The notes beneath the pieces are model-generated. The model saw only the letters and a list, made by a program, of their open reading frames with translations. It ran no database searches and was not told where the DNA came from. A stretch of 64,000 bases of DNA from Bog-756 sp050014755 (GTDB taxonomy: Bacteria > Actinomycetota > Acidimicrobiia > Acidimicrobiales > RAAP-2): contig JBEKCS010000013.1 of NCBI GenBank assembly GCA_050014755.1, positions 4,394 through 68,393 of the forward strand, in the 5' to 3' direction. Positions within the stretch are counted from its first letter, which is position 1; each line of letters begins with the position of its first letter. The translations under genes and the position numbers were made by a program. This document shows positions 1 to 8,297 of the stretch, one piece after another.

Positions 1-531
1 CAGAACGACCCGCACGTCGTCCGCACGGCTGGCGACTTCGAACGTGTGGCCCTTCCCGGCCCGGACGGTGACGTCCTGCGCGACCTCGTGGTCGACGAGA
101 ACGCCTGGGTGGTGGTCGAGATCGGCCTTGCCTACGGCAGTTCGGCCCTCGCCATCGGTGAGGCCCTGGTGCCCCTGGGGGCGCAGGGCAGGAAGCACCT
201 GATCGTCGACCCCTTCCAGGAGCACTTCCACGACGTCGGCTGGAAGGCGGTCGTCTCCGCAGGGCTCGGTGACCAGTCCGTGCTCGTGGCCGAGCGGTCC
301 CAGCTCGCGTTGCCGCGCCTGGTGGCCGAGGGATTCGTCGCCGACGCTGCGTTCGTCGACGGCAGCGACCTCTTCGACGACGTCCTCGTCGATCTCTATT
401 TTCTGCGCGAGATCGTCCGACCTGGTGGGCTCGTCGTTCTCGACGACTGCCGGTGGCCGTCGGTGGCGACGGCGACGCGCTACGTCGAGGTCAACGCTGG
501 GTGGCGCTCGCGGACCGCTCGGGGAGGGTTC
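1..531 (+). CDS. Class I SAM-dependent methyltransferase, partial (5' end outside window, 3' end abnormal)
   Basis: The frame is already open at base 1, so the start lies upstream. The protein shows a Rossmann-type SAM-binding motif (VVVEIGLAYGSSALAIGEAL), an acidic strand (HLIVDPFQE), the FVDGSDLFDDVLVDLYF segment and RPGGLVVLDDCRWPS, the order seen in class I methyltransferases of the Methyltransf_24 type. Similarity fades after RYVEVNAGWRSR, near base 510, where homologues would still have some tens of residues. The frame then runs open across the opposite-strand repeat gene to a stop at 1444-1446, which looks like an antisense artefact of high GC. I therefore end the gene at the edge of the convergent gene; the substrate cannot be told. 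Confidence 0.55.
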
Positions 532-1422
532 TCACCGGTCCAGGGGGAGTGCAGCGATGCCCGACACCGACTGGGCGAGGGGAATGCCACCCATGGATCC
601 GTAGAACGGTGTGCCGAATGCGAACACACCGCCGTCCGCTGCGGCCATCCAGTACATGCCGTTGAAAGGATCGGCGGTCATTCCGACGACCGGTGCTGCG
701 AGCCGCGTCCCGACGAGCGTGCCGTGGTTGCCGACGTCGCCCAAGGGGTAGACGTTGCCGTCGGAGCTGACCACCCAGTAGCCCGTCCCGTCGGGACTGA
801 AGTCGATCGCCACCGCCGGGGCGGTGAGATCGGTGGCCGATCCGTCGGATCCGATGTCCCCGTAGGAGGACACCGTCCCGTTGGCCTCGACGAGCAGGTA
901 ACCGGCGCCCGAGGGAGCGGCCGCGATGGAGACGAGGGGAGAGCTCACCGCCGGATCGACGGCCGAGCCGTGGAAGACGGCGTCGCCGAAGCTGAAGACC
1001 CCGCCGTCGGCGGCGACCAGCCAGTAACCGTCGCCGTCGGTCGTCGCCGCGATTCCCGCCACCGGCGCGTTCAGCTGCACGGTCGCCGCCGAGCCGTAGA
1101 ACCGGGCGTCGCCGAACGCGAACACGCCGCCGTCGGAGGCCACCAGCCAGTACCCCTGCCCGTCCGGTGTGGGGGCGATTCCCACCACCGGCGCGTTGAG
1201 ATCCCTGCCGGCCATGGAGCCGTAGAACCGGGCATCGCCGAAGGCGAACGTCCCCCCGTCGCGGGCGACGAGCCAGTAGCCGGTATCGGCGACGGTCCGG
1301 GGGGTGCGCACCGCTGCCGCGGCCGAGGCCGGCGCCGAAGCGAGCACGGTCGACGTGGTTCCGCCGAGCGTCAAGAAGCCGGCGGTCGCGATGGTCGCAA
1401 GGAATCGTCGTGGCTGTGTCAT
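532..1422 (-). CDS. Secreted protein of GYWLVA-DGG-FAFGDA repeats
   Basis: The 296-residue protein starts at an ATG with AGGAGG eight bases upstream (1431-1436). It begins with a signal peptide (two Arg near the N-terminus, hydrophobic core LATIATAGFLTLGG, then ASAPASA). The rest is about five to six repeats of roughly 40 residues with the pattern GYWLVA-DGG-FAFGDARFYGSM, separated by PVVGIAPTPDG-type linkers, a beta-propeller-like architecture of unknown function common in Acidimicrobiia. The repeats diverge toward the C-terminus and the protein stops inside a linker (GIAALPLDR). It is a shorter paralogue of the repeat domain in the protein at 56163-58079. Probably exported; ligand unknown. 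Confidence 0.85.
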   Translation of the reverse strand: MTQPRRFLATIATAGFLTLGGTTSTVLASAPASAAAAVRTPRTVADTGYWLVARDGGTFAFGDARFYGSMAGRDLNAPVVGIAPTPDGQGYWLVASDGGVFAFGDARFYGSAATVQLNAPVAGIAATTDGDGYWLVAADGGVFSFGDAVFHGSAVDPAVSSPLVSIAAAPSGAGYLLVEANGTVSSYGDIGSDGSATDLTAPAVAIDFSPDGTGYWVVSSDGNVYPLGDVGNHGTLVGTRLAAPVVGMTADPFNGMYWMAAADGGVFAFGTPFYGSMGGIPLAQSVSGIAALPLDR

Positions 1423-1646
1423 ATGGAGAACCTCCTGGCTCACTGACCGATCGCACCGGGCGGCTTCGACAGCCGTCCAGGAAGGACCGACGGCGTCAGG
1501 CTAGGTTTGCCCGGTCCGACGGACCAGAGGCTTACGCCCCTTCTGCGGGCGGCGGTCGCCCTCCCGACCGGTCCGACAGTCGGTCGACAGGGTGGGAGGG
1601 CCGAGCCGGAGGCTCCGGACAGCCGTCCGGCACCAGGCTCGGACCA

Positions 1647-2624
1647 CTACCGGGCGGCCATGGTCATCAGGAACTCGTCCCCGGGCGACACCCATGTCTC
1701 CTCGACGGCCAGACCCGCCTCCTCGAGCTCTGCCCGGAGCGAGCCGGGGGAGAACTTGGTGCTGATCTCCGTGAGCATCTCCTCGCCCGCGGCGAACCTG
1801 ACCTCGAGGTCGAGGTCGCTGACCACCACCCGGCAGTCGTCGAGGGAGCGCAGCCACATCTCGATGCGGCGGTCCCGGTCGTTCCAGCGGGCCACGTGGG
1901 CGAACCGCTCGGGGACGAAGTCGGCACCGAGGTCGCGGTTGAGCACGTGCAGGACGTTCCGGTTGAACTCGGCGGTGACGCCGGCCGAGTCGTCGTAGGC
2001 GGCGATCAGGCGGGCCCGGTCCTTGATCAGGTCGGTGCCGAGCAGGAACCGGTCGCCGGGCACCATGACATCGACCAAGCCGGCGAGGAAGGCGGCCCGC
2101 TGGTCGGGGTCGAGGTTCCCGATCGTTCCTCCGAGGAAGGCGATGAGCCGCCGCCCCCCGGCGTCCAGCTGCTCCATGTGGTGGTGGAAGTCGCCGACGA
2201 CCGCCCGCACGGTCAGTCCCGGATAGTCCTCGGACAGGGCGGTGGCCGCCTCCCACAGGGTGGTGTCGCTGACGTCCAGGGGCACGTAGGTGCCGAGCCT
2301 GCCGCACGACTGCATGGCGTCGAGGAGGACCCGTGACTTGTCACAGGTCCCGGCGCCCAGTTCCACCAGGACGTCGGCCCCGGCCGACTCGATCATGTCC
2401 TTGGCGTGGGCCTCGAGGATGGACCGCTCGGCTCTGGTCGGGTAGTACTCGGGCAGCCGGGTGATGTCGTCGAACAGGCGGCTGCCACGGTCGTCGTAGA
2501 AGTAGACGGGAGGGAGCTGTTTCGGGGACGAGGTGAGGCCGCTCCTGACATCGGCCTCCATGGCGGCCCGCAGGTCGCCCGGGGCCAGGTGCACCTCGAT
2601 GGTCGGGGGGATGACGGTGTCCAT
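1647..2624 (-). CDS. egtD: L-histidine N-alpha-methyltransferase EgtD
   Basis: This 325-residue protein matches the length and layout of EgtD, which transfers three methyl groups from SAM to histidine to make hercynine, the first step of ergothioneine synthesis. Visible marks are the N-terminal YDDRGSRLFDDITRLPEYYPTR segment, the SAM-binding VELGAGTCDKSRVLL, the PLDVSDTTL strand, FLGGTIGNLDPDQR and the C-terminal TEISTKFS segment that in this family lies near the substrate site. It follows egtB on the same strand with a 78-base gap, so the two are probably one transcript. The Shine-Dalgarno is only a weak ACGGAG. No egtA, egtC or egtE lies nearby. Confidence 0.95.
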   Translation of the reverse strand: MDTVIPPTIEVHLAPGDLRAAMEADVRSGLTSSPKQLPPVYFYDDRGSRLFDDITRLPEYYPTRAERSILEAHAKDMIESAGADVLVELGAGTCDKSRVLLDAMQSCGRLGTYVPLDVSDTTLWEAATALSEDYPGLTVRAVVGDFHHHMEQLDAGGRRLIAFLGGTIGNLDPDQRAAFLAGLVDVMVPGDRFLLGTDLIKDRARLIAAYDDSAGVTAEFNRNVLHVLNRDLGADFVPERFAHVARWNDRDRRIEMWLRSLDDCRVVVSDLDLEVRFAAGEEMLTEISTKFSPGSLRAELEEAGLAVEETWVSPGDEFLMTMAAR

Positions 2625-2702
2625 GGGCTCCGTGGCTTCGTTGCGGGGTTGGTACGTCGGTCGGTCGTGGTCTGGAGGACAGGGAACCGTCCCGGTGGGT
2701 GG

Positions 2703-3968
2703 TCAGGCGTTACGTGCCAGTCGCAACCCCGAAAAAGCCCAACGGGACGACGGGTGGAAGAAGTTCCGGTAGGTCGCCCGGATGTGGTCGGCCGGTGTCG
2801 CGCACGATCCGCCTCGCAGGACGTACTGGTTGACCATGAACTTCCCGTTGTACTCACCGACGGCCCCGGACTCGGGGGCGAACCCGGGGTAGGGGCCATA
2901 GGCCGAGGAGGTCCACTGCCAGACGTCGCCGAAGGGGGCCGACGCTCCGGCGGTCGCCGGGCCCGGATGCAGGGCGGCGGTATCGAGCAGGTTGCCCTCG
3001 TCAGCGGCAGCCGCGGCGCGAGCGGTGGACACCACCTCCCACTCGGCCTCGGTGGGAAGTCGACATCCTGACCATCGGGCGAATGCATCGGCCTCGTAGT
3101 AGCTGACGTGGCAGACCGGTCGGGCGGGATCGACGGGACCGTCGCCGGCCAGCGTGAACTCGCGCCATCCCTCGTCCGTGCGGGACCAGTACAAGGGGGC
3201 GTCCCACCCGTCGGACACCACGGTGGCCCACCCGTCGGACAGCCACAGCTCGGGGCGCCGGTAGCCGTCGTCATCGATGAACGCCAGCCACTCGCCGCAC
3301 GAGACGGTCCGGTCGGCCAGGGCGAAGGGCTCGAGGTGGACCCGGTGTCGGGGGAATTCGTTGTCGAACCCGAACCCGCTCCCGGTGTGTCCGACGGACG
3401 CGGTGCCCCCGGGATGTGTGGTCCAGGTCGCCGGGGAGGGGGTTCCGGGTTCCAGCGTCGTCAGTGTGGCGTAGGCGGGGAGCATCGGGTTCCGGGACAG
3501 CACATGCTTGATGTCCATGAGCAGCAGCTCCTGGTGCTGTTGCTCGTGTTGGATGCCGAGCTCGACGAGGAATGCCGTTGCGGCGTCGAGACCGCGGGCG
3601 AGCAGGTCACCCATGGCACCGTCGACGTGGCACCGGTAGTCGGCGATCTCGGCGATGCCCGGTCGGGACACCAGACCCCGGTCGGGCCTCGGGAACCGGT
3701 CACCGACACCGACGTAGTACGAGTTGAACAGGTAGCGGAAGCCCGGATGGAAGACCTCGTACCCGGCGAGGGACGGGGTCAGCAGGAATGTCTCGAAGAA
3801 CCAGGAGGTATGGGCCCGGTGCCACTTGGTCGGGCTCGCGTCGGGCATCGACTGGACCGTCTGGTCCTCGGCGGACAGCGGGGCGGCCAGTCGCTCGGTC
3901 AGCCGCCGGGTGGCGTCGAATCGCTCGGCCAGCATCTGGTCGTCCACGGTCGTCAGGAGATCGGCCAT
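2703..3968 (-). CDS. egtB: Hercynine oxygenase EgtB (sulfoxide synthase)
   Basis: EgtB is a non-haem iron enzyme joining hercynine to a thiol (gamma-glutamylcysteine or cysteine) with oxygen. From the ATG at 3968, which has AAGGAG at good spacing, the protein has 421 residues. The N-terminal DinB-like bundle carries WHRAHTSWFFE (His50, His53) and QHEQQHQE (His141, His145); His50, His141 and His145 fit the iron triad. The C-terminal half is a formylglycine-generating-enzyme-like fold with PVCHVSYYEADAFARW, RLPTEAEWE, WQWTSSAY, and YVLRGGSCATP near the end. An in-frame extension of 55 codons upstream exists but has no family-like sequence. It is immediately upstream of egtD. Confidence 0.95.
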   Translation of the reverse strand: MADLLTTVDDQMLAERFDATRRLTERLAAPLSAEDQTVQSMPDASPTKWHRAHTSWFFETFLLTPSLAGYEVFHPGFRYLFNSYYVGVGDRFPRPDRGLVSRPGIAEIADYRCHVDGAMGDLLARGLDAATAFLVELGIQHEQQHQELLLMDIKHVLSRNPMLPAYATLTTLEPGTPSPATWTTHPGGTASVGHTGSGFGFDNEFPRHRVHLEPFALADRTVSCGEWLAFIDDDGYRRPELWLSDGWATVVSDGWDAPLYWSRTDEGWREFTLAGDGPVDPARPVCHVSYYEADAFARWSGCRLPTEAEWEVVSTARAAAAADEGNLLDTAALHPGPATAGASAPFGDVWQWTSSAYGPYPGFAPESGAVGEYNGKFMVNQYVLRGGSCATPADHIRATYRNFFHPSSRWAFSGLRLARNA

Positions 3969-4046
3969 CCCCGCTCCTTCCGGCTCGCCTGGGGATCGTC
4001 CGGCGCGGGCACCGGTGGGCCGGTGCACTGCCACACGAAGAACATA

Positions 4047-4084
4047 CCCGGAAGCGCTCCGGGACAGTCCGGGACGCTTCCGGG
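4047..4084. promoter_or_regulatory. Perfect 10-bp inverted repeat upstream of egtB
   Basis: CCCGGAAGCG (4047-4056) and CGCTTCCGGG (4075-4084) are exact inverted copies 18 bases apart. They lie 63 bases beyond the kdpE stop and 79-116 bases before the egtB start. On the minus strand the repeat is followed directly by TATGTT, which could be a -10 box, so the element may be an operator over the egtB promoter. The stem could equally be a kdpE terminator, but there is no T run after it. Confidence 0.45.
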
Positions 4085-4147
4085 GGTGTGTCGAACGCAC
4101 GGGAAGGCGGTCCGGGAGCGCCTCGCCCCTCACTCAGTCCGGATCGC

Positions 4148-4843
4148 TCACGCCGGGTTCTCCGGGCCGGCCTGCAGGCTGTAGCCGACGCCCGGTGTCG
4201 TCCGGATCAGCGTCCCGGACTCGTCGTGGAGCTTCTGGCGCAGCCGGTGGACGTAGGTGCGCACGTACTGTCCCTCGTGGCTGTACCCGGCACCCCACAC
4301 GGCCGACAGGATCATCTGGTGGGTGCACGTCCGGCCTGCGTGACGGGTCAGGAAGGACAGCAGGTCGAACTCCCGTGCGGTGAGCTCGACCCGGGCACCG
4401 TCGAGACGGGCCTCGTGGTGGACGAGGTCGAGCTCGAGCGGTCCCGCGGCGATGGTCGCCGGCAGTGTCTCCAACGGTTCGGTCGTCCGGTGGCGGACGA
4501 CCGCACGGATCCGGGCTTCCAGCTCGGCCATTCCGAAGGGCTTGGTCACATAGTCGTTGGCCCCGCCGTTCAGCGCTGCGACCTTCCGGTCCTCGGTGCC
4601 ACTGGCCGAGAGGATGATGATGGGCACCTCGCTCCACTGGCGGATCCGCTTGCACACGGTGAGGCCGTCGATGTCGGGGAGCCCCAGGTCGAGGACGATC
4701 ACCTCGGGGGAGGTGAGCGCGGCCTGCGATATCCCCTGCTCGCCGTTGACCGCGGTGACGACCTCGTGGCCCCCGGTCCGGAGGCTGACCCGCAGCGCCC
4801 GCAGCAGCGAGGGGTCGTCGTCGATCACGAGCACCTTGGTCAT
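4148..4843 (-). CDS. kdpE: Response regulator KdpE (OmpR family), partner of split KdpD
   Basis: This 231-residue protein has a receiver domain (KVLVIDDDPS, phospho-acceptor Asp in VIVLDLGLPDIDG, conserved Lys in YVTKPFG) and a C-terminal winged helix (LTAREFDLLSFL, YVRTYVHRLRQKL, GVGYSL), the OmpR/KdpE pattern. It should bind upstream of kdpFABC when phosphorylated under potassium limitation. The start at 4843 overlaps the stop of the kinase gene by four bases (ATGA), so the two are translationally coupled; an upstream in-frame extension lies entirely within the kinase gene and is not family-like. A paralogue with its own KdpD lies at 45583-46311. Confidence 0.9.
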   Translation of the reverse strand: MTKVLVIDDDPSLLRALRVSLRTGGHEVVTAVNGEQGISQAALTSPEVIVLDLGLPDIDGLTVCKRIRQWSEVPIIILSASGTEDRKVAALNGGANDYVTKPFGMAELEARIRAVVRHRTTEPLETLPATIAAGPLELDLVHHEARLDGARVELTAREFDLLSFLTRHAGRTCTHQMILSAVWGAGYSHEGQYVRTYVHRLRQKLHDESGTLIRTTPGVGYSLQAGPENPA

Positions 4844-6321
4844 GTCCGCTGCTGGTCGGTGCCGTTGGTCGACGCGAGGGGGAGGGTGAAGACGAAACGG
4901 GCGCCCCCGCCAGGAGCGTCCTCGACCCACATGTGCTCACCGTGGGCCTCGACGAACGTCCTGGCGATGGTGAGGCCGAGACCGGCCCGACCGCCCGTGT
5001 CGAAGCGCACGAACCGGTCGAACACCGCTTCCCGCTCGGCCAGGGGAACGCCCGGCCCCTGATCGCTGACCGTCACGGCCACACGGCCGTCCTGGAGCTC
5101 GCCGGTGACAGTGATCACGCTGCCGGCCGGGGTGTGTCGATTGGCATTGTCCAGGAGGTTAGCGAGTACCTGGCCGATGAGGACCTGGTCGACGTCGACC
5201 TCGGGCAGTCCGTCGGGGACCGCCATCTCCACAGCGTGGTCCCCCAGGGCGGACTGGAGGGAGCCGACGGCCTCGGACACCAGGTCTCGGACGGCGATGG
5301 GGGCCCGTCGGACCTCCAACTCGCCGGCGTCGATGCGGGTGAGGTCGAGCAGGCTGGTGACCAGTCGGGTGAGGCGGTCCGTCTCCAGGTCGATGAGGGC
5401 GTGCAGTTCGTGGGTGTCCTCGTCGGACAGGGGATTGGGTGGATCCAGCAGGATCGAGGAGGCCACCTTCATGGTGGCGAGCGGGGTCCGCAGATCGTGG
5501 GATACGGCCCCCATCAACGCGTGGCGCAGTCGGTCGATCTCCACGAGCAGGTCGGTGCGCAATGCCTGTTCGCGTAGCTGGGCCCGTTCGAGCGCCAGTG
5601 CGGCATGGTTGGCGAACGTGCCGAGAAGCGCCCGGTCCGCTTCGGAGGTCGGGATCCCCCGCAGGGCCAGCATGCCCACCGGGCGTCCGGCCGCCGTCAG
5701 CGCGACGGTGTGCATCCCGTCAGGGGCTCCGCCGGCGGTGCCGAGGCTCACCGGGATGCCGGACTGGGGGCCCAGCTGGCGGAGTTCGGTGTCGGACAGC
5801 TCCTCGCCGGCCGACGCGGCGATGGTCAGTCGGTCGCCGTCGGGCACGAGGAGGGCCACTCCGGGGACCTCGAACACGCTGGCCACGACCCTGACGATGG
5901 TCTTGAGCAGGTCGTCGACCGATCGGTCCTCGACCAGCAGCTCGGAGAGTTCGAAGAGCCGACGGGTCTCGGTCGCCCGTCGGTTGGACTCGGAGCGTGC
6001 GGTCTGCAGATCGGCCACGACCCGGACCATCACCAGCATGACGATCGAGTAGATGACCAGCACCTCCCAATCCTTGGGGTCGGCGACGGCCAGTCGGTAG
6101 TACGGAGGGAGGAACACGAAGTCGTAGACGAGGAATCCGGCGGCGACGCTCGCCATCCCGGCCGGGAACCCGCCGATGATCACCCCGGCGACCACCGGCA
6201 GGACGAACACCAGCGCAGCAGCGGCGATGCTCAGATGCGGACGGAGCGGCGCCATGGTCGCACCGAGTGCGACCGCGAGGACGATCCCGGCGACCGATCC
6301 GGTGAGCCCTCTGCGCACCAC
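4840..6321 (-). CDS. Histidine kinase half of KdpD (DUF4118-GAF-HisKA-HATPase)
   Basis: The 493-residue protein begins with about four membrane helices (residues 10-105, DUF4118-like), then a GAF-like region, the phospho-acceptor motif HALMGAVSHDLRTPLATM and an ATPase domain with NLLDNANRHTP, DQGPGVP and GLGLTIA. This is the C-terminal part of KdpD. The N-terminal KdpD and Usp domains, normally fused in front, are absent here and occur alone at 11211-12413 on the other side of kdpFABC. It transmits potassium or turgor status to KdpE, whose gene follows with a four-base overlap. The GTG at 6321 has a GAGG almost touching it, so the exact start is uncertain. Confidence 0.85.
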   Translation of the reverse strand: MVRRGLTGSVAGIVLAVALGATMAPLRPHLSIAAAALVFVLPVVAGVIIGGFPAGMASVAAGFLVYDFVFLPPYYRLAVADPKDWEVLVIYSIVMLVMVRVVADLQTARSESNRRATETRRLFELSELLVEDRSVDDLLKTIVRVVASVFEVPGVALLVPDGDRLTIAASAGEELSDTELRQLGPQSGIPVSLGTAGGAPDGMHTVALTAAGRPVGMLALRGIPTSEADRALLGTFANHAALALERAQLREQALRTDLLVEIDRLRHALMGAVSHDLRTPLATMKVASSILLDPPNPLSDEDTHELHALIDLETDRLTRLVTSLLDLTRIDAGELEVRRAPIAVRDLVSEAVGSLQSALGDHAVEMAVPDGLPEVDVDQVLIGQVLANLLDNANRHTPAGSVITVTGELQDGRVAVTVSDQGPGVPLAEREAVFDRFVRFDTGGRAGLGLTIARTFVEAHGEHMWVEDAPGGGARFVFTLPLASTNGTDQQRT

Positions 6322-6398
6322 CTCATTGTCACACCGATTCGGACGGCCGTCGGAGGTGGTGGGCCCGTTAACGAATTATTGAGAGCCACCGACTTCTG

Positions 6399-6415
6399 TT
6401 CACAACCTATTCACA
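6399..6415 (+). promoter_or_regulatory. Candidate KdpE binding site (TTCACA direct repeat, 11-bp period)
   Basis: TTCACA occurs at 6399-6404 and again at 6410-6415, in the 116-base gap between the divergent kinase gene and the kdpFABC operon. OmpR-family regulators typically bind direct repeats one helical turn apart, and the period here is 11. The surrounding sequence (GTTAACGAATTATTGAG, 6367-6383) is the only AT-rich patch of the gap and probably holds promoter elements. Assignment to KdpE is inference from position. Confidence 0.4.
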
Positions 6416-6437
6416 GCACTCGCTGGATACTCGACCC

Positions 6438-6521
6438 ATGGCAGATTTCCTCGCAGTGCTCGGCATGATCGGCTTCGCCGCAGTCATGCTCGGTCTCATC
6501 TGGGCCTTGGACCGGGTATGA
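6438..6521 (+). CDS. 27-residue single-span membrane peptide preceding kdpF
   Basis: The ATG at 6438 opens a 27-codon frame made of one hydrophobic helix (residues 4-23) ending in WALDRV. Its stop overlaps the kdpF start (ATGA, 6518-6521), so it is the first gene of the kdp operon. Short hydrophobic genes before kdpF occur in other actinobacterial kdp operons, which supports it being real. A clear Shine-Dalgarno is missing, so it may be read from a short-leader or leaderless transcript. A role in stabilising or regulating the Kdp complex, like KdpF, is a guess. Confidence 0.65.
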   Translation: MADFLAVLGMIGFAAVMLGLIWALDRV

Positions 6522-6607
6522 CGGTCACCCAAGGCATTCTCCTCGGCGTCTCGGTCCTGATGTTCCTGTACCTGGGCTTCGCCATGTTCAAGCCAGAGAA
6601 GTTCTGA
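6518..6607 (+). CDS. kdpF: KdpF subunit of the potassium-transporting ATPase
   Basis: This 29-residue peptide is a single membrane helix (GILLGVSVLMFLYLGFAM) followed by FKPEKF, the size and ending typical of KdpF (compare the usual AEAF/PEKF tail). KdpF stabilises the KdpABC complex in the membrane. Its start overlaps the upstream 27-residue gene by four bases and its stop lies one base before the kdpA start, consistent with coupled translation. Confidence 0.85.
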   Translation: MTVTQGILLGVSVLMFLYLGFAMFKPEKF

Positions 6608-6608
6608 C

Positions 6609-8297
6609 ATGGGCCTGACCTTCACCCTCATCGCCCTGGTCATCGCCCTGGGGCTCACCTGGCGCTACCTCGGGTCGTACATGGCCGCCGTGTTCGACGG
6701 CCGGGTGCACTATCTCGGTTGGGCCGAGCGACCGGTCTACCGGGCCCTCGGCACCGATCCTGAGCAGGAGCAGAACTGGAAGCGCTACGCCACGTCGATG
6801 GTGATCTTCTCGGCCATCGCCATGGGCATCACCTACCTGCTCATCCGGATTCAGGGGTCGCTTCCGCTCAATCCGCAGCACCTCGACGCCGCAGGACCGG
6901 CGCTGAGCTTCAACACGGCTGCGTCGTTCATGACGAATACCAACTGGCAGAACTACGGCGGCGAGTCGACCATGTCCTACTTCTCGCAGATCGGCGCGCT
7001 CACCTTCGAGCAGTTCGTGAGCCCGGCGATCGGCATCGCCGTGGCCATCGCCATGGTCCGGGGCTTCTCCCGGCGCAACTCCCCGACCATCGGGAACTTC
7101 TGGGTCGACATGACCCGGGCGCTCCTCTACATCTTCTTCCCCATCGCCTTCGTCTTCGGGATCATCATCGTGGGCCAGGGCGCGGTGGAGACGCTGGCCG
7201 GCACCATCAGCATCCACGACGCCATCAACGGGGTGACCCAGACCATCGCCCGGGGCCCGATCGGCTCCATGCAGTCGATCATGCAGCTGGGTAACAACGG
7301 GGGTGGGTTCCTCAACGCAAACCAGGCCACAACGTTCGAGAGCCCGACCGGCTTCACTGGATTCCTGGACATCTACCTCCTGCTGGCCATCCCCTTCTCC
7401 CTCACCTACACCTTCGGCAAGATGGTCGGCAGTGTCCGCCACGGTGCCGCCCTGCTGGGTGCCATGGCCATCATCTTCGCCGTGTGGGTGGGTGGGGCCA
7501 CCTACGCGGAGCACGGCCAGAACCCGGCCGTGGCTGTCGCCGGGGTGCACTCGACGGTGGGGAACACCGAGGGCAAGGAGGTGCGCTTCGGCGACACCAC
7601 CAGCGCACTGTTCGGGGTGGCCTCGACCAACACGTCAACCGGCTCGGCCGACTCCGCCTACGACTCGTTCACTCCCATGGGCGGCTTCTGGCTCATGAGC
7701 GGCATGATGCTCGGGGAGGTGACACCCGGGGGCACGGGTAGTGGCCTCTACACGATCCTCATCTACGCCATCATCGCCGTGTTCATCGGGGGCCTGATGA
7801 TCGGGCGAACGCCGGAGTACCTGGGGAAGAAGATCCAGGCCAAGGAGATCAAGCTCGCGGGCCTTGGGGCCCTGGTCATGCCGATCGCCGTGCTCGTGCT
7901 TACCGCCATCGCCGTGTCGATCCACGCCGGCCGGGCCGGGCCACTCAACTCCGGACCCCACGGGTTCTCCGAGATCCTCTATGCCCTCACCTCGCAGGGG
8001 AACAACAATGGATCGGCCTTTGGCGGCCTCACCGGTAACACCACGTTCTACAACGTCATCGGAGCCGCCGACATGTTGATCGGAAGGGTCGGAATCATGA
8101 TCCCGGCGCTCGCCCTCGGTGGCGTCCTCGCCGCCAAGAACGTGGTGCCGGAGTCGCTCGGCACCTTCCGCACCGACAACGGCATGTTCATCGGCCTCAC
8201 TATCGGCGTCATCGTGATCATCGGTGGCCTGACCTTCTTCCCCGCCCTCGCTCTCGGCCCGATCGTCGAGCAGCTCAGCCACGGAAAGTTCTTCTGA
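6609..8297 (+). CDS. kdpA: Potassium-transporting ATPase subunit KdpA
   Basis: The 562-residue protein has the usual KdpA length, about ten membrane helices and the pore-loop sequences of the family, for example SFNTAASFMTNTNWQNYGGE, LGNNGGGFLNANQA and FTPMGGFW. KdpA is the channel-like, potassium-binding subunit of the high-affinity KdpFABC P-type ATPase. The start is one base after the kdpF stop, and its TGA overlaps the kdpB ATG by one base (TGATG), so the subunits are translated in series. Confidence 0.97.
   Translation: MGLTFTLIALVIALGLTWRYLGSYMAAVFDGRVHYLGWAERPVYRALGTDPEQEQNWKRYATSMVIFSAIAMGITYLLIRIQGSLPLNPQHLDAAGPALSFNTAASFMTNTNWQNYGGESTMSYFSQIGALTFEQFVSPAIGIAVAIAMVRGFSRRNSPTIGNFWVDMTRALLYIFFPIAFVFGIIIVGQGAVETLAGTISIHDAINGVTQTIARGPIGSMQSIMQLGNNGGGFLNANQATTFESPTGFTGFLDIYLLLAIPFSLTYTFGKMVGSVRHGAALLGAMAIIFAVWVGGATYAEHGQNPAVAVAGVHSTVGNTEGKEVRFGDTTSALFGVASTNTSTGSADSAYDSFTPMGGFWLMSGMMLGEVTPGGTGSGLYTILIYAIIAVFIGGLMIGRTPEYLGKKIQAKEIKLAGLGALVMPIAVLVLTAIAVSIHAGRAGPLNSGPHGFSEILYALTSQGNNNGSAFGGLTGNTTFYNVIGAADMLIGRVGIMIPALALGGVLAAKNVVPESLGTFRTDNGMFIGLTIGVIVIIGGLTFFPALALGPIVEQLSHGKFF

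Noticed and set aside
46..1446. One long plus-strand frame joining the methyltransferase to a 300-residue tail
   Set aside because: The tail is the antisense of the repeat-protein gene, which has a signal peptide, a strong ribosome site and family repeats; the plus frame there is low-complexity Gly/Arg/Val/His.
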